Origin: Pristionchus mayeri
Taxonomy: Eukaryota > Nematoda > Chromadorea > Rhabditida > Neodiplogasteridae
Length of the DNA stretch: 64,000 nucleotides
Direction of reading: 5' to 3'
Assembly: GCA_036245805.1 (NCBI GenBank)
Contig: BTRK01000002.1
Coordinates: 7,436,689 to 7,500,688 of the forward strand
In this document: positions 11,199-22,889 of the stretch, one piece after another
Layout of the letters: the number at the start of each line of letters is the position of its first letter
How positions within the stretch are numbered: the first letter of the stretch is position 1
Notes under the pieces: model-generated
The model's input: only the letters and a program-made list of their open reading frames with translations
What the model was told of the DNA's origin: nothing
Databases searched by the model: none
Made by a program: the position numbers and the translations under genes

Positions 11199-11791
11199 AT
11201 GTTTCTTTCTCAATTCACCCTATACCTTCTCCTTGGTGTTGGGATTGCAAAGGTTGGTCACTGATTTTGTGATGTATAGTTCGCAAGGCTGAGGATGTGC
11301 AAATATGACAGTTTCTTTTCCAGGCCGATATCAATGAGAGCGCACTCTCAAATCTCAAGTCCGCGGCACTTACCTTGCTGTTGACATTTGGGGATTTGTG
11401 AACATGAAGAATGGCGTGGCTAAGGAGTGGGAGCAGTGGTATATCGAGGAGGCACAAGGAAATGAAGGAAAGGTACTGCTGACAGCGCACTATAATTTAT
11501 ATTGTTACAGTTATCTTGCAAATGTTCAATGCACTGTTTTCAATATTTCAGGTGCTACTGAGGACGATTACTGCAGACCAACATTGCATTCGTGCGAAGG
11601 AGAACGATTTAGTTATTCTCTCAAATAAAAATGATGACTGGGAAAAGTGGGCGCCATTCAAGAACGACGATGGCTCCTGGTCGTTCCAAGGCAACTATGC
11701 AAAGTGGCTGAGTGCAAGGGCAGATGGATGGGTGGTTCAAAAGGCAGACCGCTTAGCCGAGGAACACTTCTGGATCGAACCGGTGCAGTAA
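11199..11791 (+). CDS. Secreted fascin-like / beta-trefoil-like protein, copy 2, altered exon 2
   Basis: Exon 1 (11199-11252) encodes signal peptide MFLSQFTLYLLLGVGIAK. Exon 3 (11552-11791) is open: LLRTI, CIRAKENDL, WEKWAPFKN, DGSWSF, KWLSA, ending EPVQ as in copy 1. Exon 2 from the normal acceptor (TTTTCCAG, 11323) is out of frame. Against copies 1 and 3 about ten bases are missing after the ADINE-coding part. Frame is regained if splicing uses the AG at 11339-11340 so that exon 2 is 11341-11472, giving a 141-residue protein lacking the ADINEILG strand. Otherwise it is a pseudogene. AATAAA lies at 11893-11898. It is head-to-head with copy 1. Confidence 0.6.
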
Positions 11792-12273
11792 TCGTATCGA
11801 TTGCTTGGCACTGTCTCAAAATGCTCACATTATTGTACTGCTGACAGCGCACTATACGCCGTTGTATCAGAATATGCCAATATATTTCAGCAAATAAACG
11901 TATTTTTTAACACCATTGTACAAATTAACACTTTAACGCATTCAAACTCACGGTTATGAACTACTATCGAATATGGGGAGATAATTGAATTGATCGTGTG
12001 CTTCGGCATACCGTTGAGATATTATCATTGTTATTTTGTTTATTTCTATTTTTCTTACGCCACAATGTTGCTCCGACAAGTATAGCGTGTGAAAGGGTAT
12101 AGTGAGAGGGTTAGGAGACAGACGAGAAGGGACGGTCGAGTTTTAATATCACACGTTTCATGAAAATTGGCCACAACGATTTTTTCTTGAAAATTTATTC
12201 TTTGCATGAAAACATCGAGACAAAGTGAATAAGGGAGTTGAATTAAACAGAAAAAAATCTAAAAATTATCAAG

Positions 12274-13945
12274 TTATGGTTTGGATAGCATCCTTATGGT
12301 GAACATTTCTGGTGGAAAATCGTCGGAAATCTCTTTGTCACAACCTATGATCATTTTAGCTGCGGAATCGATATGCTGTATGCCTCCATCAACTGCTTCG
12401 AATCGTGAGCCCAACTGGTTAAGGAGGCCGTCCAAAGTAGTAGCAGGAACGTAACATTGGACCATCTTCTCTTCTGGACAAGCGCAGATAATCTGTAATC
12501 AACATATTGAAGCAAATTATTGATTATGGTTTGAAAAGTGGGTTTCCTAATCGGCTTTAACGCTGCAGTAGTGTACTATCCGAGTTCGTTTCAAAATTTC
12601 TAATTGATACCTTGAAAGCTGCTTCAAGAGTGATGTCGGTTAGCGGGAAATCGAAATATGTAACGGCGGATGTATTGTTGACGATATGTAGAAATATTTC
12701 GTCATCGACGACCAGCTGATTACTCTGGGAAAGAATTTTGTCATTGTATGATAACTGAGAGGCTCAACATGCATATAACGTATTCCATGTACACTATGGA
12801 TTTCTACGCAAGACATTTTGAAAAGTTCGAGTCATAGTGTCTCTTTCTCGCACTGCCTTGATCAGCCACGTAACTTTAATCCGAATCTTTGCGTGCTATG
12901 GCTGCTGAGATCGGCACAAAGTCGGATGAGAGCTGTATGACGTCACACCGCATTTGATATATCAAATGCGACATGACGTCATAGTTCTGATCCGACCTAG
13001 CGCGATTGATGATGCAGTGAAACTATAGAAACAGAAAGTCAGTTCTTGCGAAGTCGTTTTACGGTTTCGGTGAATTACTCACATCGTCCAAAATTACACA
13101 GCTTTTCAATGGAGGAATTTGTAGAAGAAGCTGTTCCGAGCCGGTATTCCAGAGAATCACAATTTCATTAACACCCTTCTCAATAATACCCTTCAATATT
13201 CTGAAACCGTATTACTTTTGTATATTCATGGACATTTTATGACCTGATAGTATGCTCGCCATACATATTGATCTTCAATTTATGCACTTGGTGATTTTTA
13301 AAGACGGACTCGATCTTCTGTCCAGCATCCTCGCTCAGGTCGCCCTGAGTATTATTAGTTAATGCCCGATATACAACTCCGTTAACTCAACATACTCTTA
13401 TGCGATATGGTAAAAAACATAGTGCGACCGTTTCGCGAACTCTAATATACGGATAACCTATGTTATACGATGGTAAGATACTTTGATTTGAAATCGATAC
13501 CATTATGTGATCACTAGTGACCGCGTCGTTGAAAAAGTTCGGATCTTCCGGCGCAAATTGCATCTTGTCCATGAAAGTGTCCTCTTCCATAGTCGCCATT
13601 GAATAGTCTTCGTTCATGACCGCTATTATTTCCTGAATTATCTTCAATTACTCCAGTTGTAGACCACACAAAAACGATTAGGTGAATATAATAAAGGCAG
13701 CGTACCTCGGTGAAAAGAACATATGCAAATCTCCTATTGCCTGCCTTAATATCTAGTTCTTCTAAACGATTATTAACACGGCAATGTTTTTGCGATCCTT
13801 CATGTCCATTTTGCGAATAATCTTCGTTACAATTTCATTTGGGAGTGACAAGATTGGGAACTGCAAATATATGTACCTTATGAATGAGAATTGATGAGTC
13901 TAAAGTATTAGCGCTATGTAATAAATTTACCAGAGAACAATTCAT
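12274..13945 (-). CDS. F-box protein, one-base frameshift in F-box exon
   Basis: Exons: 13945-13931 (MNCSL), 13860-13706, 13632-13396, 13344-13244, 13200-13083, 12724-12611, 12492-12274. All phases agree except exon 2, which is 155 nt and needs 156. Before the break it reads FPILSLPNEIVTKIIRKM and then DMKDRKNIA, a clear F-box. After the break the shifted frame continues NNRLEELDIKAGNRRFAY. With the frame kept the product is about 319 residues. The C-terminal part contains VNEIVILWNTGSEQLLLQIP, VNNTSAVTYFDFPLTDITL and the end MFTIRMLSKP. F-box proteins link substrates to SKP1-cullin ubiquitin ligases. A TTTCAG acceptor upstream of a 44-nt leader suggests trans-splicing. This family differs from the array at 29-64 kb. 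The lesion may be real or a base-call error. Confidence 0.7.
12921..12996. repeat. Small palindromic repeat with two TGACGTCA boxes, copy b
   Basis: GTCGGAT at 12921 pairs with ATCCGAC ending 12996. Perfect CRE-like TGACGTCA words lie at 12938-12945 and 12974-12981 around a CATTTGATATATCAAATG core. It lies in an intron of the F-box gene. Confidence 0.7.
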
Positions 13946-14241
13946 GATGTAAATGTCACTATCGGGTTCGAAGCAACAGAAGACAGTTACTGAAATGCAA
14001 TTAGTATGTGTGTTGTCAGAGAAATAATGTCCAAAGTAATGGAGAGCCAAAATAGATTATAAAAACGAGTTTAATATGGTAGAGGCTAGTACATTTAAAT
14101 ATTAACGCAAAATAACAAGTTGGCGACTTTTTTCGCGCTTTCTGTCAAGAATTCATCGTTATAAATGACACCCGCATTTATTCTAAATTTCTCATGTTTC
14201 GCAAAACTTATATTTGTAATCATCATAAAATATCGCTTTAA

Positions 14242-14519
14242 AGGGGTGCTCCGGGGAATGCTCAGTCGCCCATAGTGAAAGCGTGGATATCGTAGAGGCC
14301 ATTCACCGGACCAGAACTCACTTTGTACGAAGTTCCACAGAGGCTATTTACATGCGCGCAAAGTTCATTGAAAGCGCAGGGTCCTGGCTTGTTTATTAAT
14401 GTTTCGCTCGCACAGCATAATTATCGTCTCTTTCTCGGGCCGAATTCGATACAGTTTCCCACTGAAAGCGCAGAATTTTCGTGGTGGTACTCCCTAGCAT
14501 TTTTCCCCGGAGCACTCAT
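14242..14519. mobile_element. TTAA-flanked MITE
   Basis: The ends carry inverted GTGCTCCGGGGAA / TTCCCCGGAGCAC and are bordered by TTAA on both sides (14238-14241 and 14520-14523), the target-site signature of piggyBac-type elements. No transposase is present; the open frames inside are not gene-like. Confidence 0.65.
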
Positions 14520-14523
14520 TTAA

Positions 14524-15523
14524 CTCATGTTGATAGTGAAAAGGAAAAACATAATCGACTTTTGTAAATATGAAACCATTACGATCCGCGGGATGTGAAG
14601 TTTGCTTTGGAAGTTCGTTCATTCATCGTTCATTCTCACTTGATGCAGTGACACTTCCATCTCGATACTCTCTCAATTTCCCGTACGCACGCATATTTCG
14701 TTGTTTCCTTTGGAGAGAAATAAAGGAGAAAGAGAGAGATTGGGATCTCATCCTTACCATAACAGCGCTGCTTGACTTTTCGAGAAGTGTACAATGCACT
14801 CCAACTTAATGAAAGGAAAGTGCATGAAATATCTCGTCGTTTCGGAAGCACCTATGCTGGTTTCTGCAATGGATAGACCGGGCGTGAATGGGAACTACGG
14901 CATATCCAATCTTATTCAGATAACACCCAAATTTGGCCAAGCAGTGTTGTCCCGCGAGCGCAATTTCGGAAACGTATTTACTACTTTCCCACGTATTGTA
15001 GCTCAATTAGTGAGTGAGTAATAGTCCGCCTATACTCGATGGCCCACGCGAATTCGATTCACTCGTTCGTTCCCACGTACACTCTCACCCTCTTTCTCCA
15101 TCTAATCGTCTGGCTCTCTCCATCTTGCATACTCTCTTGCGTTCTATAACCTGCGAGATATTGTGCACATAATGATTAAGAGTTCTCACTCTCACTCATA
15201 TTACCTTCTCCATCTTGCGTCCTGTCTCACGTTCTCCAACCTGAGAGATAGTGTGTACAAAGTTGAGTGAGACCGTTGCCCTCGCACCGGGCAAGGACGT
15301 TCCTTTCTCTTTTCTTTCTCACTCTCTCCCTCAGGGTCGAGAAAAAAAAGCGACGCAATGCGAGTGTTCAATGCCGAGACGGTGTAATCTGTGGGCGGCT
15401 TCACACGGACTATCTTCATTACGCATGCTCTCTCCCCTGTCTGACCGTCGAGAGAGCACGCAGAATGCAGAGAGTCCGTTCTTGACAAGCCATCCCTGGT
15501 GTACTCATTCCATCGCCGACGCC
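14524..15523. other. Non-coding upstream region of the collagen gene
   Basis: No gene is recognised. The region is rich in CTCTC/CACTCTC pyrimidine words (15060-15260). An imperfect palindrome at about 15397-15485 pairs CGGACTATCTT and GCATGCTCTC with GAGAGCACGC and AGAGAGTCCG. The region probably contains the collagen promoter. Confidence 0.5.
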
Positions 15524-15530
15524 TATATAA
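15524..15530 (+). promoter_or_regulatory. TATA box of the collagen gene
   Basis: TATATAA followed by GGGCAG lies 37 bp upstream of the collagen ATG at 15567, a standard core promoter spacing. Confidence 0.7.
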
Positions 15531-15566
15531 GGGCAGAAGGGAGCGGAATGGACAGCCTCGTCAATC

Positions 15567-17293
15567 ATGAGCTCCATCTCTTCCTACAAAGGACTCGTCC
15601 AAGTCACCACCGTGGTGAGTACCTTATTTGGTCAATTATTTCGTTGCCATCCCAACACCTTTTTTCCCTCCTCTGAGGACTTTAATGGCCTCAAAAGAGA
15701 CGAATTACCTGGGAACGAGTGGGCAATAAAGGGAGTATCCCATCCAAGTCCTCAATTCTGCCCCTTTATCGCTTTCCCTACATTTTTTTTCCTCACAAAA
15801 CCGGCCCTAAATTAGAGAGATGTTGCTCAAATCGTGCATTTCCTCGTCATTGGCCAAACTGATCTCATTCTCAGCTCTCGGGTGCGGCTCTGATCGGAAT
15901 CGTCGGATTCCTCGGCCTCATGGTCTACGACATCTCCACCTTCCACGACGACGCGATGATGGACCTCAACGAGTTCCGAGTCAGTTCTTTGAAAATACTG
16001 ACTTACCACAAGGTTTCAAACTATAACCAGCATATCATCTACACACTAATCTTGCTCGACACCATTCATAAATTCATTATCCATCACCTAGTTCGATTGA
16101 TTGGTGACACACTTAAAAATGAAGAGATTATTACTCGAATTTCGAATTGCATCGCCGTTCCTTCCAGTTCACCTCCAACTCTGCCTGGAGCGAGATGATC
16201 GCCGTAAACCGTCCCGCAGTCGACGTCAAGTCGATCTTCCGTGGCAAGAGATCAGCCGGATCGTGTGAATGCGCCGCAGGCCCTAACAACTGCCCCGCCG
16301 GACCCGCCGGAGCTCCCGGACTTCCTGGTACCATCATTCTTCCCCTTCCTTGATATACTTCAGTTGATCTTTCATCTCTCCGCACGCACTAAGTTGAGTA
16401 TTTGGCATAATTTCATTCGCCAGGTTGATCTTTGATCCCTCCCTTCCCTCAGGTGCTCCCGGAGACGACGGAGAGCAGGGAGACAATGGCAAGGACGGCA
16501 AGTCGGGACTCGCTGTGCTCGCTGAGACCCTCACCGCCGGACAGGGCAACGGATACGAGGCTGGACCGGCGTGCACCTCCTGCCCCGCTGGACCCCCCGG
16601 ACCCCCTGGAGTCGATGGAGATGCTGGAGAGGCCGGTGAGGATCTGCGATCTCCCCTTAATTGAAGCAATTTTTGATCTATCTTTCGTGTTGCTCTTCGA
16701 TACCTCGCCTTCTCTCAGGCGCCGATGGTGAGAACGGCAAGGATGGCGCTCCTGGAAAGGACGGCGAGAACGGACCCGATGGAGAGGCCGGCGAGAAGGG
16801 ACAGGACGGCAGACCCGGCAGCGACGGAAGACCCGGATCAGCTGGCAAGAACGGCAAGAGAGGAGCCGGAGCTCCCGGAGCTCCCGGAAAGGACGGCAAG
16901 ATCGGCAGAACCGGAAAGGCCGGACCCAGAGGAGAGAGAGGAGAGAAGGGCGCGCCTGGACCCCAGGGACCCGCCGGAGCACCCGGACACGATGGTTGGT
17001 TTTGGGAGTAATCTAGCCGATTGGCCGGTCTAGAGAGTGTGGGAAATGATGGTGATATGAGCGGAGCGAAATTATAGTGCTAGAAGGGGATGACGTAGAA
17101 TGAAGCGATCCCTAACATGGTCGCTCACGAATTCCGTTCAGGAGCCCCCGGTCAGGACGGAGTTGCTGGAGAGGCTGGAGGAGACGGACTTCCCGGAGCC
17201 GATGCCGCATACTGCCCTTGCCCCGCGAGATCGTTCGAGGTCAAGAGCGAGCCCGCGTCTCAGGGATACAGAAGAAGAGCCCGCGTCCACTAA
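15567..17293 (+). CDS. Nematode cuticle collagen
   Basis: Six exons: 15567-15614, 15875-15979, 16168-16327, 16453-16635, 16719-16994, 17142-17293; phases agree, giving 307 residues. Residues 17-51 include a membrane-spanning [18 protein letters not shown] typical of the Col_cuticle_N domain. FRGKR near residue 80 fits the subtilisin-like cleavage site of cuticle collagens. Cys clusters ([18 protein letters not shown]) flank Gly-X-Y blocks in three exons. A non-collagenous interruption ([20 protein letters not shown]) splits the triple helix. The tail ends [10 protein letters not shown] then a basic RRRARVH. It is a secreted structural component of the cuticle. AATAAA lies at 17658-17663. Exons are markedly GC-rich with biased codons, as expected for a highly expressed gene. 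Confidence 0.93.
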
Positions 17294-17699
17294 GATGGCG
17301 ACTCACTTTGCAGATAGGATTGTACCTAAAAATAAAGATAATCTATTCAAAAATGCTTTCAAGCGACTATTCTGCCTTGGGAGTTTGATTACAATCGAGA
17401 GTGAGAGTGAGCATAGTGAGAGCGGTATCCACACGAAATCTGTTGGAATATGCTTGCATTTTCTCGATTCAAGGTTGTGTTGTGTGTCAGTAGCTCCTTT
17501 TCTTTCGGCTACATTATCTCCATTAGATCTACGCACTCCCCCATTCTCCGTTATCGCAAGTACCACCCGCTGGCGAATCGGTTAGGCATATGACCTCACT
17601 CAGAGAGGCTATGGACGATAACAAAGAAGAATAATGTGCATAGAATGCAAAAAAATGAATAAATGCAGTTTAGTTGTATCGAGATCATTCACTTCGGGG

Positions 17700-18615
17700 A
17701 TCCAGCAAGCGCTTGGGAGGGATAACTTGCCCAGAAATTATTATCATTATTTCTTGCCCTTTCGCCAGTCAGAATAGCGAAAAAAGTAAGCATAATTAAG
17801 AGCATAATTCCTTTGAAACCCTACCTATTTGAGAGCTAATAGAGCAAGTATCATAGCGGAGCAGGATACAAGCGAAGGAACTATGCGGATAATCACCATT
17901 ACATTATAACCATACAATCGTAGCCTTCTTCAGTATTTTCGATGTACAGCGCGAGTGAACAGCGGCGAAGAGTAACGGTCTGACTCTCCCCGATTGTCAT
18001 GCTCTCTAGTCTCTCTAATCGAGAGAGTGTGCGGCTTGGAACGAGCGAGACCCGCGGCGAAGTAGCCTTGCCATACAATTCTGAATCACGGGGAGATTCG
18101 CAACTTGCTTTGCCTCATTCCCTCTTCCATGTGTACTTAATGTGCCTCCTTTCTGATGTCCTGGTGCATCTATGAGTCCAATCCGTTCCATAGATACGGC
18201 AGCATCCCCTCATGACTTCCAAAATTAGGGAAGGGATGGTACAGTCACTGAAAGTTCGCAAAAAGTACACGACCGTCTAATTGGTATCCCATCCCACTTG
18301 ACACTCTTGAGCACATGCTGATCCAAATCCTTGAAAAACACGATCACTACACGAAAAAATCTAGCCATTACAGGGATAAACAAATGTAAAGGTCGTATTA
18401 TCGACTGTTCCGGTATTCATCATGCATTGTACCTGATCTTTCTCAGTCTGGTGTTTTGGTGCATCTATGAAGGCCATTCCCTAGATACGGCAGTGTCTCA
18501 TGACTTCCCCGGATACGGGGCAGCGTCCCCTCGTGACTGTCACCTCATCGCATATTAATCCATCAGCCGAGTCCCTTCTTCATTCCCCTTTCTTCCCCCA
18601 CAATCACCATATTCA
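17700..18615. other. Intergenic; hairpin and local duplication
   Basis: No gene is recognised. A CTCTC...GAGAG hairpin lies at about 17975-18040 (GTCTGACTCTCC, ATGCTCTCTAG, ATCGAGAGAGTGTGC). Two diverged copies of a block containing GGTGCATCTATGA and TAGATACGGCAG lie near 18160-18220 and 18455-18505. Confidence 0.45.
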
Positions 18616-18635
18616 GTAGTGGAAGGCGGTCCATA

Positions 18636-21600
18636 ATGAGACTGCACTTCCTGCTGGTCTACCTCGTGCTGTTAGTCAATAGTCAGGTGAGATTCTTATG
18701 ATATCGATTCCGCTCATTCTGTGGGCGGATGCTTAGGTTTTTCTCTTGACAATTGTGGGTGCTTACCAAACGGTTAGAATAAGGAAATTATACTAAAAGT
18801 TGAGTTAGCTTCATGCAATGCCAATTCCATTTAGAGAAAGTATCATATCAGCTCGAGTTCATTCATTTCAGAAGCGCTATGTGCGCGTCGACTCATCAGG
18901 AATCGCGATTCGAGACGTCAGAATGGATCTCATGCAGTGCGCGAGAAATTGTGAGAAGGTGAGGATCAATTACTACATGGGTTGTGGAACGAGGAAACCG
19001 TTCTTGTTATGGGAATGGGCGGTTATTGATAATATATGAGGTGATGATATGGGAAGTTTCATCAAAATTAACATAAATGTCAATCGCACTCTGTAGTTGA
19101 AGAAAAATCCGGGAGAAGAAATGCTATTGTAGAGAGGCAATAAAATGGCATGGACTTGAGCGAAATGCGAAGGGAATGCGAGAAAAGAGAGAGAGAACAT
19201 GGCATGTTCATGACATACGCTCAAATATGAAATTGGCTATGTCAGATTTCAGCCTTCAATAATGTTCAATAATCGCCTCAACGGCGGAAATTTCAAAAAT
19301 ATCATACGTGCCAAATTACCAAGAATAATGGAAAATGACACGCACACATTGTCATGCTGATCTGTTTCACGATGCACCGCATGTGTGAATTGTATCATTG
19401 TATTTCCAGGCGATGCCCTGTGCTGGATTCGCAGCCTTCACCAACACCTCATCGTGCATCACCATTCTCGAGGGCGAAGATCCTGCGTATCTGATGACCG
19501 AGACCGTCGTATTCCTCAAGAGAACCGAGGGAAACACGTGCCCTGTCGGGACGCATCTCATGGACACGCGAACCCCGATCACGCAAGTCCCGGACCAAAA
19601 CCAGCAATCGACATCCACTCCAGAGTCTGAGAAGAATAGTACAGTTCCGATGGTCCCTGTAACGGAGGCGTTCACACCTGATCACATCGCCGCATCAATT
19701 ACTGGATCTGATCTCAAAGAAAGTTCAACGCATACGACAATCACTCGGACTACTTCCACCACAGTACCTGCGGAAGTCAACGGACCAGCTGACACTACAT
19801 TACATATCAAGCCTTCGACTTCACCAGACAGTCACACGACTGAGATCCAGTCAACCCCTACTCCCACGAGTACAACCATTACCTCCATTGCTCCAGCCCG
19901 CTCCACCACGACAGTTCCCACCTCAACTCCATCCCAGACTACTTCAAGCACTACAACAGGAGGCATTGGACCGACTCTGTCTACTATCCTTTCTACTACA
20001 TCTCATACATTCGCTCCTGAGGAACAGGACACAACGATGACTGGATCGTCGACAATTACCAATATTGTATCCACTCCTGAATCAACCACTCGCACTACTG
20101 CAACCGATGAAATCTCTACTGCCGTGCCAACTAACTCGCCCAACGATCTAGCCACTTCTATCTTTCCCGCAACTTCAACAACCACTACTGATCCCACAAC
20201 TGTAACCGAACTAGCCACCACTACCGTTTCCACTACAACGCCAACTGCGACTTATGTCCTCACAAGCACGGCTGATCCCACGACTACGTCAGAGTTCTTA
20301 AGCACAACCGAAACAACCACAACCATTCCTACCACCACAACGACTACTACGCTCCCCTCTACTGCCTCTTCTCTGGAACCCACTACTCCTGATACCACAG
20401 CTACGACTACTACAACTAAAACCGTTGCCACCACTTCCACAACCACTGCATCCTCTACACCCGCCACGTCAACGACCACAACGACCCCAAACACCACTTT
20501 AACCCCTCCGACTCCGACCACAACTAATGATCCTACGACGACCACTTCACCCACAGCCATACCGACTATAGCTACTACTACAAGCACTACTGCATCGACT
20601 ATCACAACAACCCCTACTACCACTACTACCCTTCCTACGATTACTACTCCGACTGCTACAACCACTACAACAACTTCGCCAAGTACCACCACCACCACTC
20701 CATCTACGACCACAACGACTCCAACTACAACAACCACTACTACTACGCCGACAACCACAACCACCCGTACTGCCAGGACTAATGCTACCACGACGACCAC
20801 TACACCGACAACCACTCCTTCAACGACATCAATAACTACTCCAAGTATCACCACCACCACTCCATCTACGACCACAACGACTCCAACTACAACCACGACT
20901 ACTACGCCGACAACCACAACCACCCCTACTGCCAGGACTACTGCTACCACGACGACCACTACACCGACAACCACTCCTTCAACGACATCAATAACTACTC
21001 CAAGTACCACCACCACCACTCCATCTACGACCACAACGACTCCAACTACAACCACGACAACCACTTCTCCGACAACGACAACTACCACGACGACAACGAG
21101 TCCTTCAACAACCACTACTCCTACAACGACAACGCCAACCACTCCTACGTCGACCACTACAACGTCAACTACCACGACGACAACGACTCCCACCACGACC
21201 ACTCCGATCCCGAGTAAGTGCTAGATGCAAGTATGCATGTTAGATAGAATATCATATTCGTGTCGACACACCAATGTTTCCATTTCAGCGTGCCTTAGGC
21301 ACTTGGCTTACCTGAAAGACTCCGACATCTCTGCTGCGGGAACCGCAGCTGGAGGTTCCTATTTCGGCATCGCCGTTGATGAGACTCAGGAGGCGGAGGA
21401 CGGTGGAAGCCAACACGTGAGTGTCACATGATAAATATTTGCATAGCAAAAGTACGAAGCATAAACTAATAATTTACTGACTACTGTATGACAACATAAT
21501 TTGACTACATATTTGTTTAGACTCTCAAATGCGCTCCGGGAACGCAGTACGCTTACGTGGCGGCCGACAAGACGGGGCTGCAGCGAATGTACACGAGGAA

Positions 21601-22795
21601 TTGGACGCAGTTTTGCATCACAGGCCAAGTTTCTTGGAATATCACGAAGGTCGCCGGCTCCACCACGTACGGCGGCTTGGGAACGCCCGTTGGTTGCATC
21701 AAACGTCAGAGTTTGATTCAGATGTTCATGTATGCATATATCAAAAGTAGATGACATAAGGGATTACAGAGTATTATTATGGTGACTATAGACAATCGAG
21801 TGCACAGTTCTGGTAATTATATCTTAATTTTACGCTCTCTCGACCAATCTATCAGCGAGAAAGTGTGGCGAATGAAGTGAAAATTGCCCTATTTTCAATC
21901 TATTTGATGATTTTACAGCCTCATGCACCCTGTTCAAGGAGAGCGATCCTTTCATAACAACATCAGTAAAGGCATACAAACTCCTGCCCACTCTTCCCAC
22001 AATTCCGATCATCGGCGACGACTTCAATAATTACTTGCCACTGGACAGTCGATGGGTAGGTGAAACGTGAAACATAGTGTTATGTGCGTTTGAAATAGTA
22101 TTGTTCGTTAAATGATTACATATAATTCTTCACTCTCAAGATTAAAATGAAAAATAAAACAACATTTTAATTTTCAGGTATTGAATTGCACTGGGAGCTC
22201 ATTTGTCGGATACGAGGTGTCTAACAAGCTTCTCGATGCAAAGTCAGCGTACGCCACGTGCGAGACAGCTGGATGGACGGTGAGTGGGTAACAAAAAGTG
22301 AGATTATGATTCTCGGTATCGCGCTCTCTGTCTATGTCTCTCTCTCTTTCTGACTCTATATCTCTTACATTTGCGCGCTATCTTTATTTCTGAGAAAGGT
22401 GAGTGTGCAATAGAGTTTCTTAATTCGGGTCACCGTCTATTCATTTCAATCACTATCTCGACCGGTGAAATGGCGAGAGACTGTGTAGAATGAGGAGACC
22501 GTGGTTTCGTTTCTGGAACTCTAGGGTGCAACAAGTGAGACGATGGATCCAAAACGGAATGTGTTCGCAAGGATTAACTAAAATTGTATTCACTTGCATT
22601 GGTCATTCCTGATACCTAGGGCTCGCAATTTGGAACTTTTCTCGTTTACAAACTCTATGGAAGTCACGTGAGGGTGTAGGTAATGAAGAAACCGTACTAT
22701 TGTTTAACGAACTCTGTCACAAACTAAACCCATTCCAGGTAACTGGTGATGTGCGGCTGGTACTCGAGAAAGTCGGATGCTTCCAGAAGATCTGA
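18636..22795 (+). CDS. Secreted Thr-rich mucin-like protein with Cys-containing flanks
   Basis: Eight exons: 18636-18686, 18872-18958, 19410-21213, 21289-21416, 21521-21704, 21919-22055, 22178-22279, 22739-22795; phases agree, giving 849 residues. Residues 1-17 are a signal peptide (MRLHFLLVYLVLLVNSQ). Residues 18-115 carry spaced Cys (MQCARNCEKAMPCAGF, SSCITILEG, NTCPVG) resembling a PAN/apple-type module. Residues about 120-645 are an enormous Thr/Pro/Ser tract, predicted heavily O-glycosylated, with near-identical 159-bp DNA repeats in its second half. The C-terminal ~200 residues contain about ten Cys (TLKCAPGTQYAYV, FCITGQVSW, GCIKPSCTLF, LNCTGSSF, ATCETAGW, GCFQKI) of unknown fold. An acceptor (ATATTCAG) 19 nt upstream fits trans-splicing. 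AATAAA is at 22879-22884. It is probably a cuticle, gut or pharyngeal surface mucin; the partner is unknown. Confidence 0.82.
20680..21060 (+). repeat. 159-bp coding repeat in the mucin
   Basis: ACTGCCAGGACTA recurs at 20769 and 20928, 159 bp (53 codons) apart, with nearly identical sequence between; a third, diverged unit follows. The period keeps the frame, so copy number could vary without breaking the gene. Confidence 0.7.
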
Positions 22796-22889
22796 AGGAC
22801 TATGACAGGACAATGAATGTTGTACATATTGCCTCGATATTATTTCTAAGCTTACCCTGGGGACACGCATGGATATTTAATAAAGCGTA

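Noticed and set aside
16449..16982. Minus-strand 177-codon frame over the collagen
   Set aside because: Shadow of the GC-rich Gly-X-Y exons.
20252..21202. Long minus-strand frame of Val/Gly repeats (316 codons)
   Set aside because: It is the complement of the Thr-rich mucin exon; composition is forced by ACN codons and there is no splice or start support.
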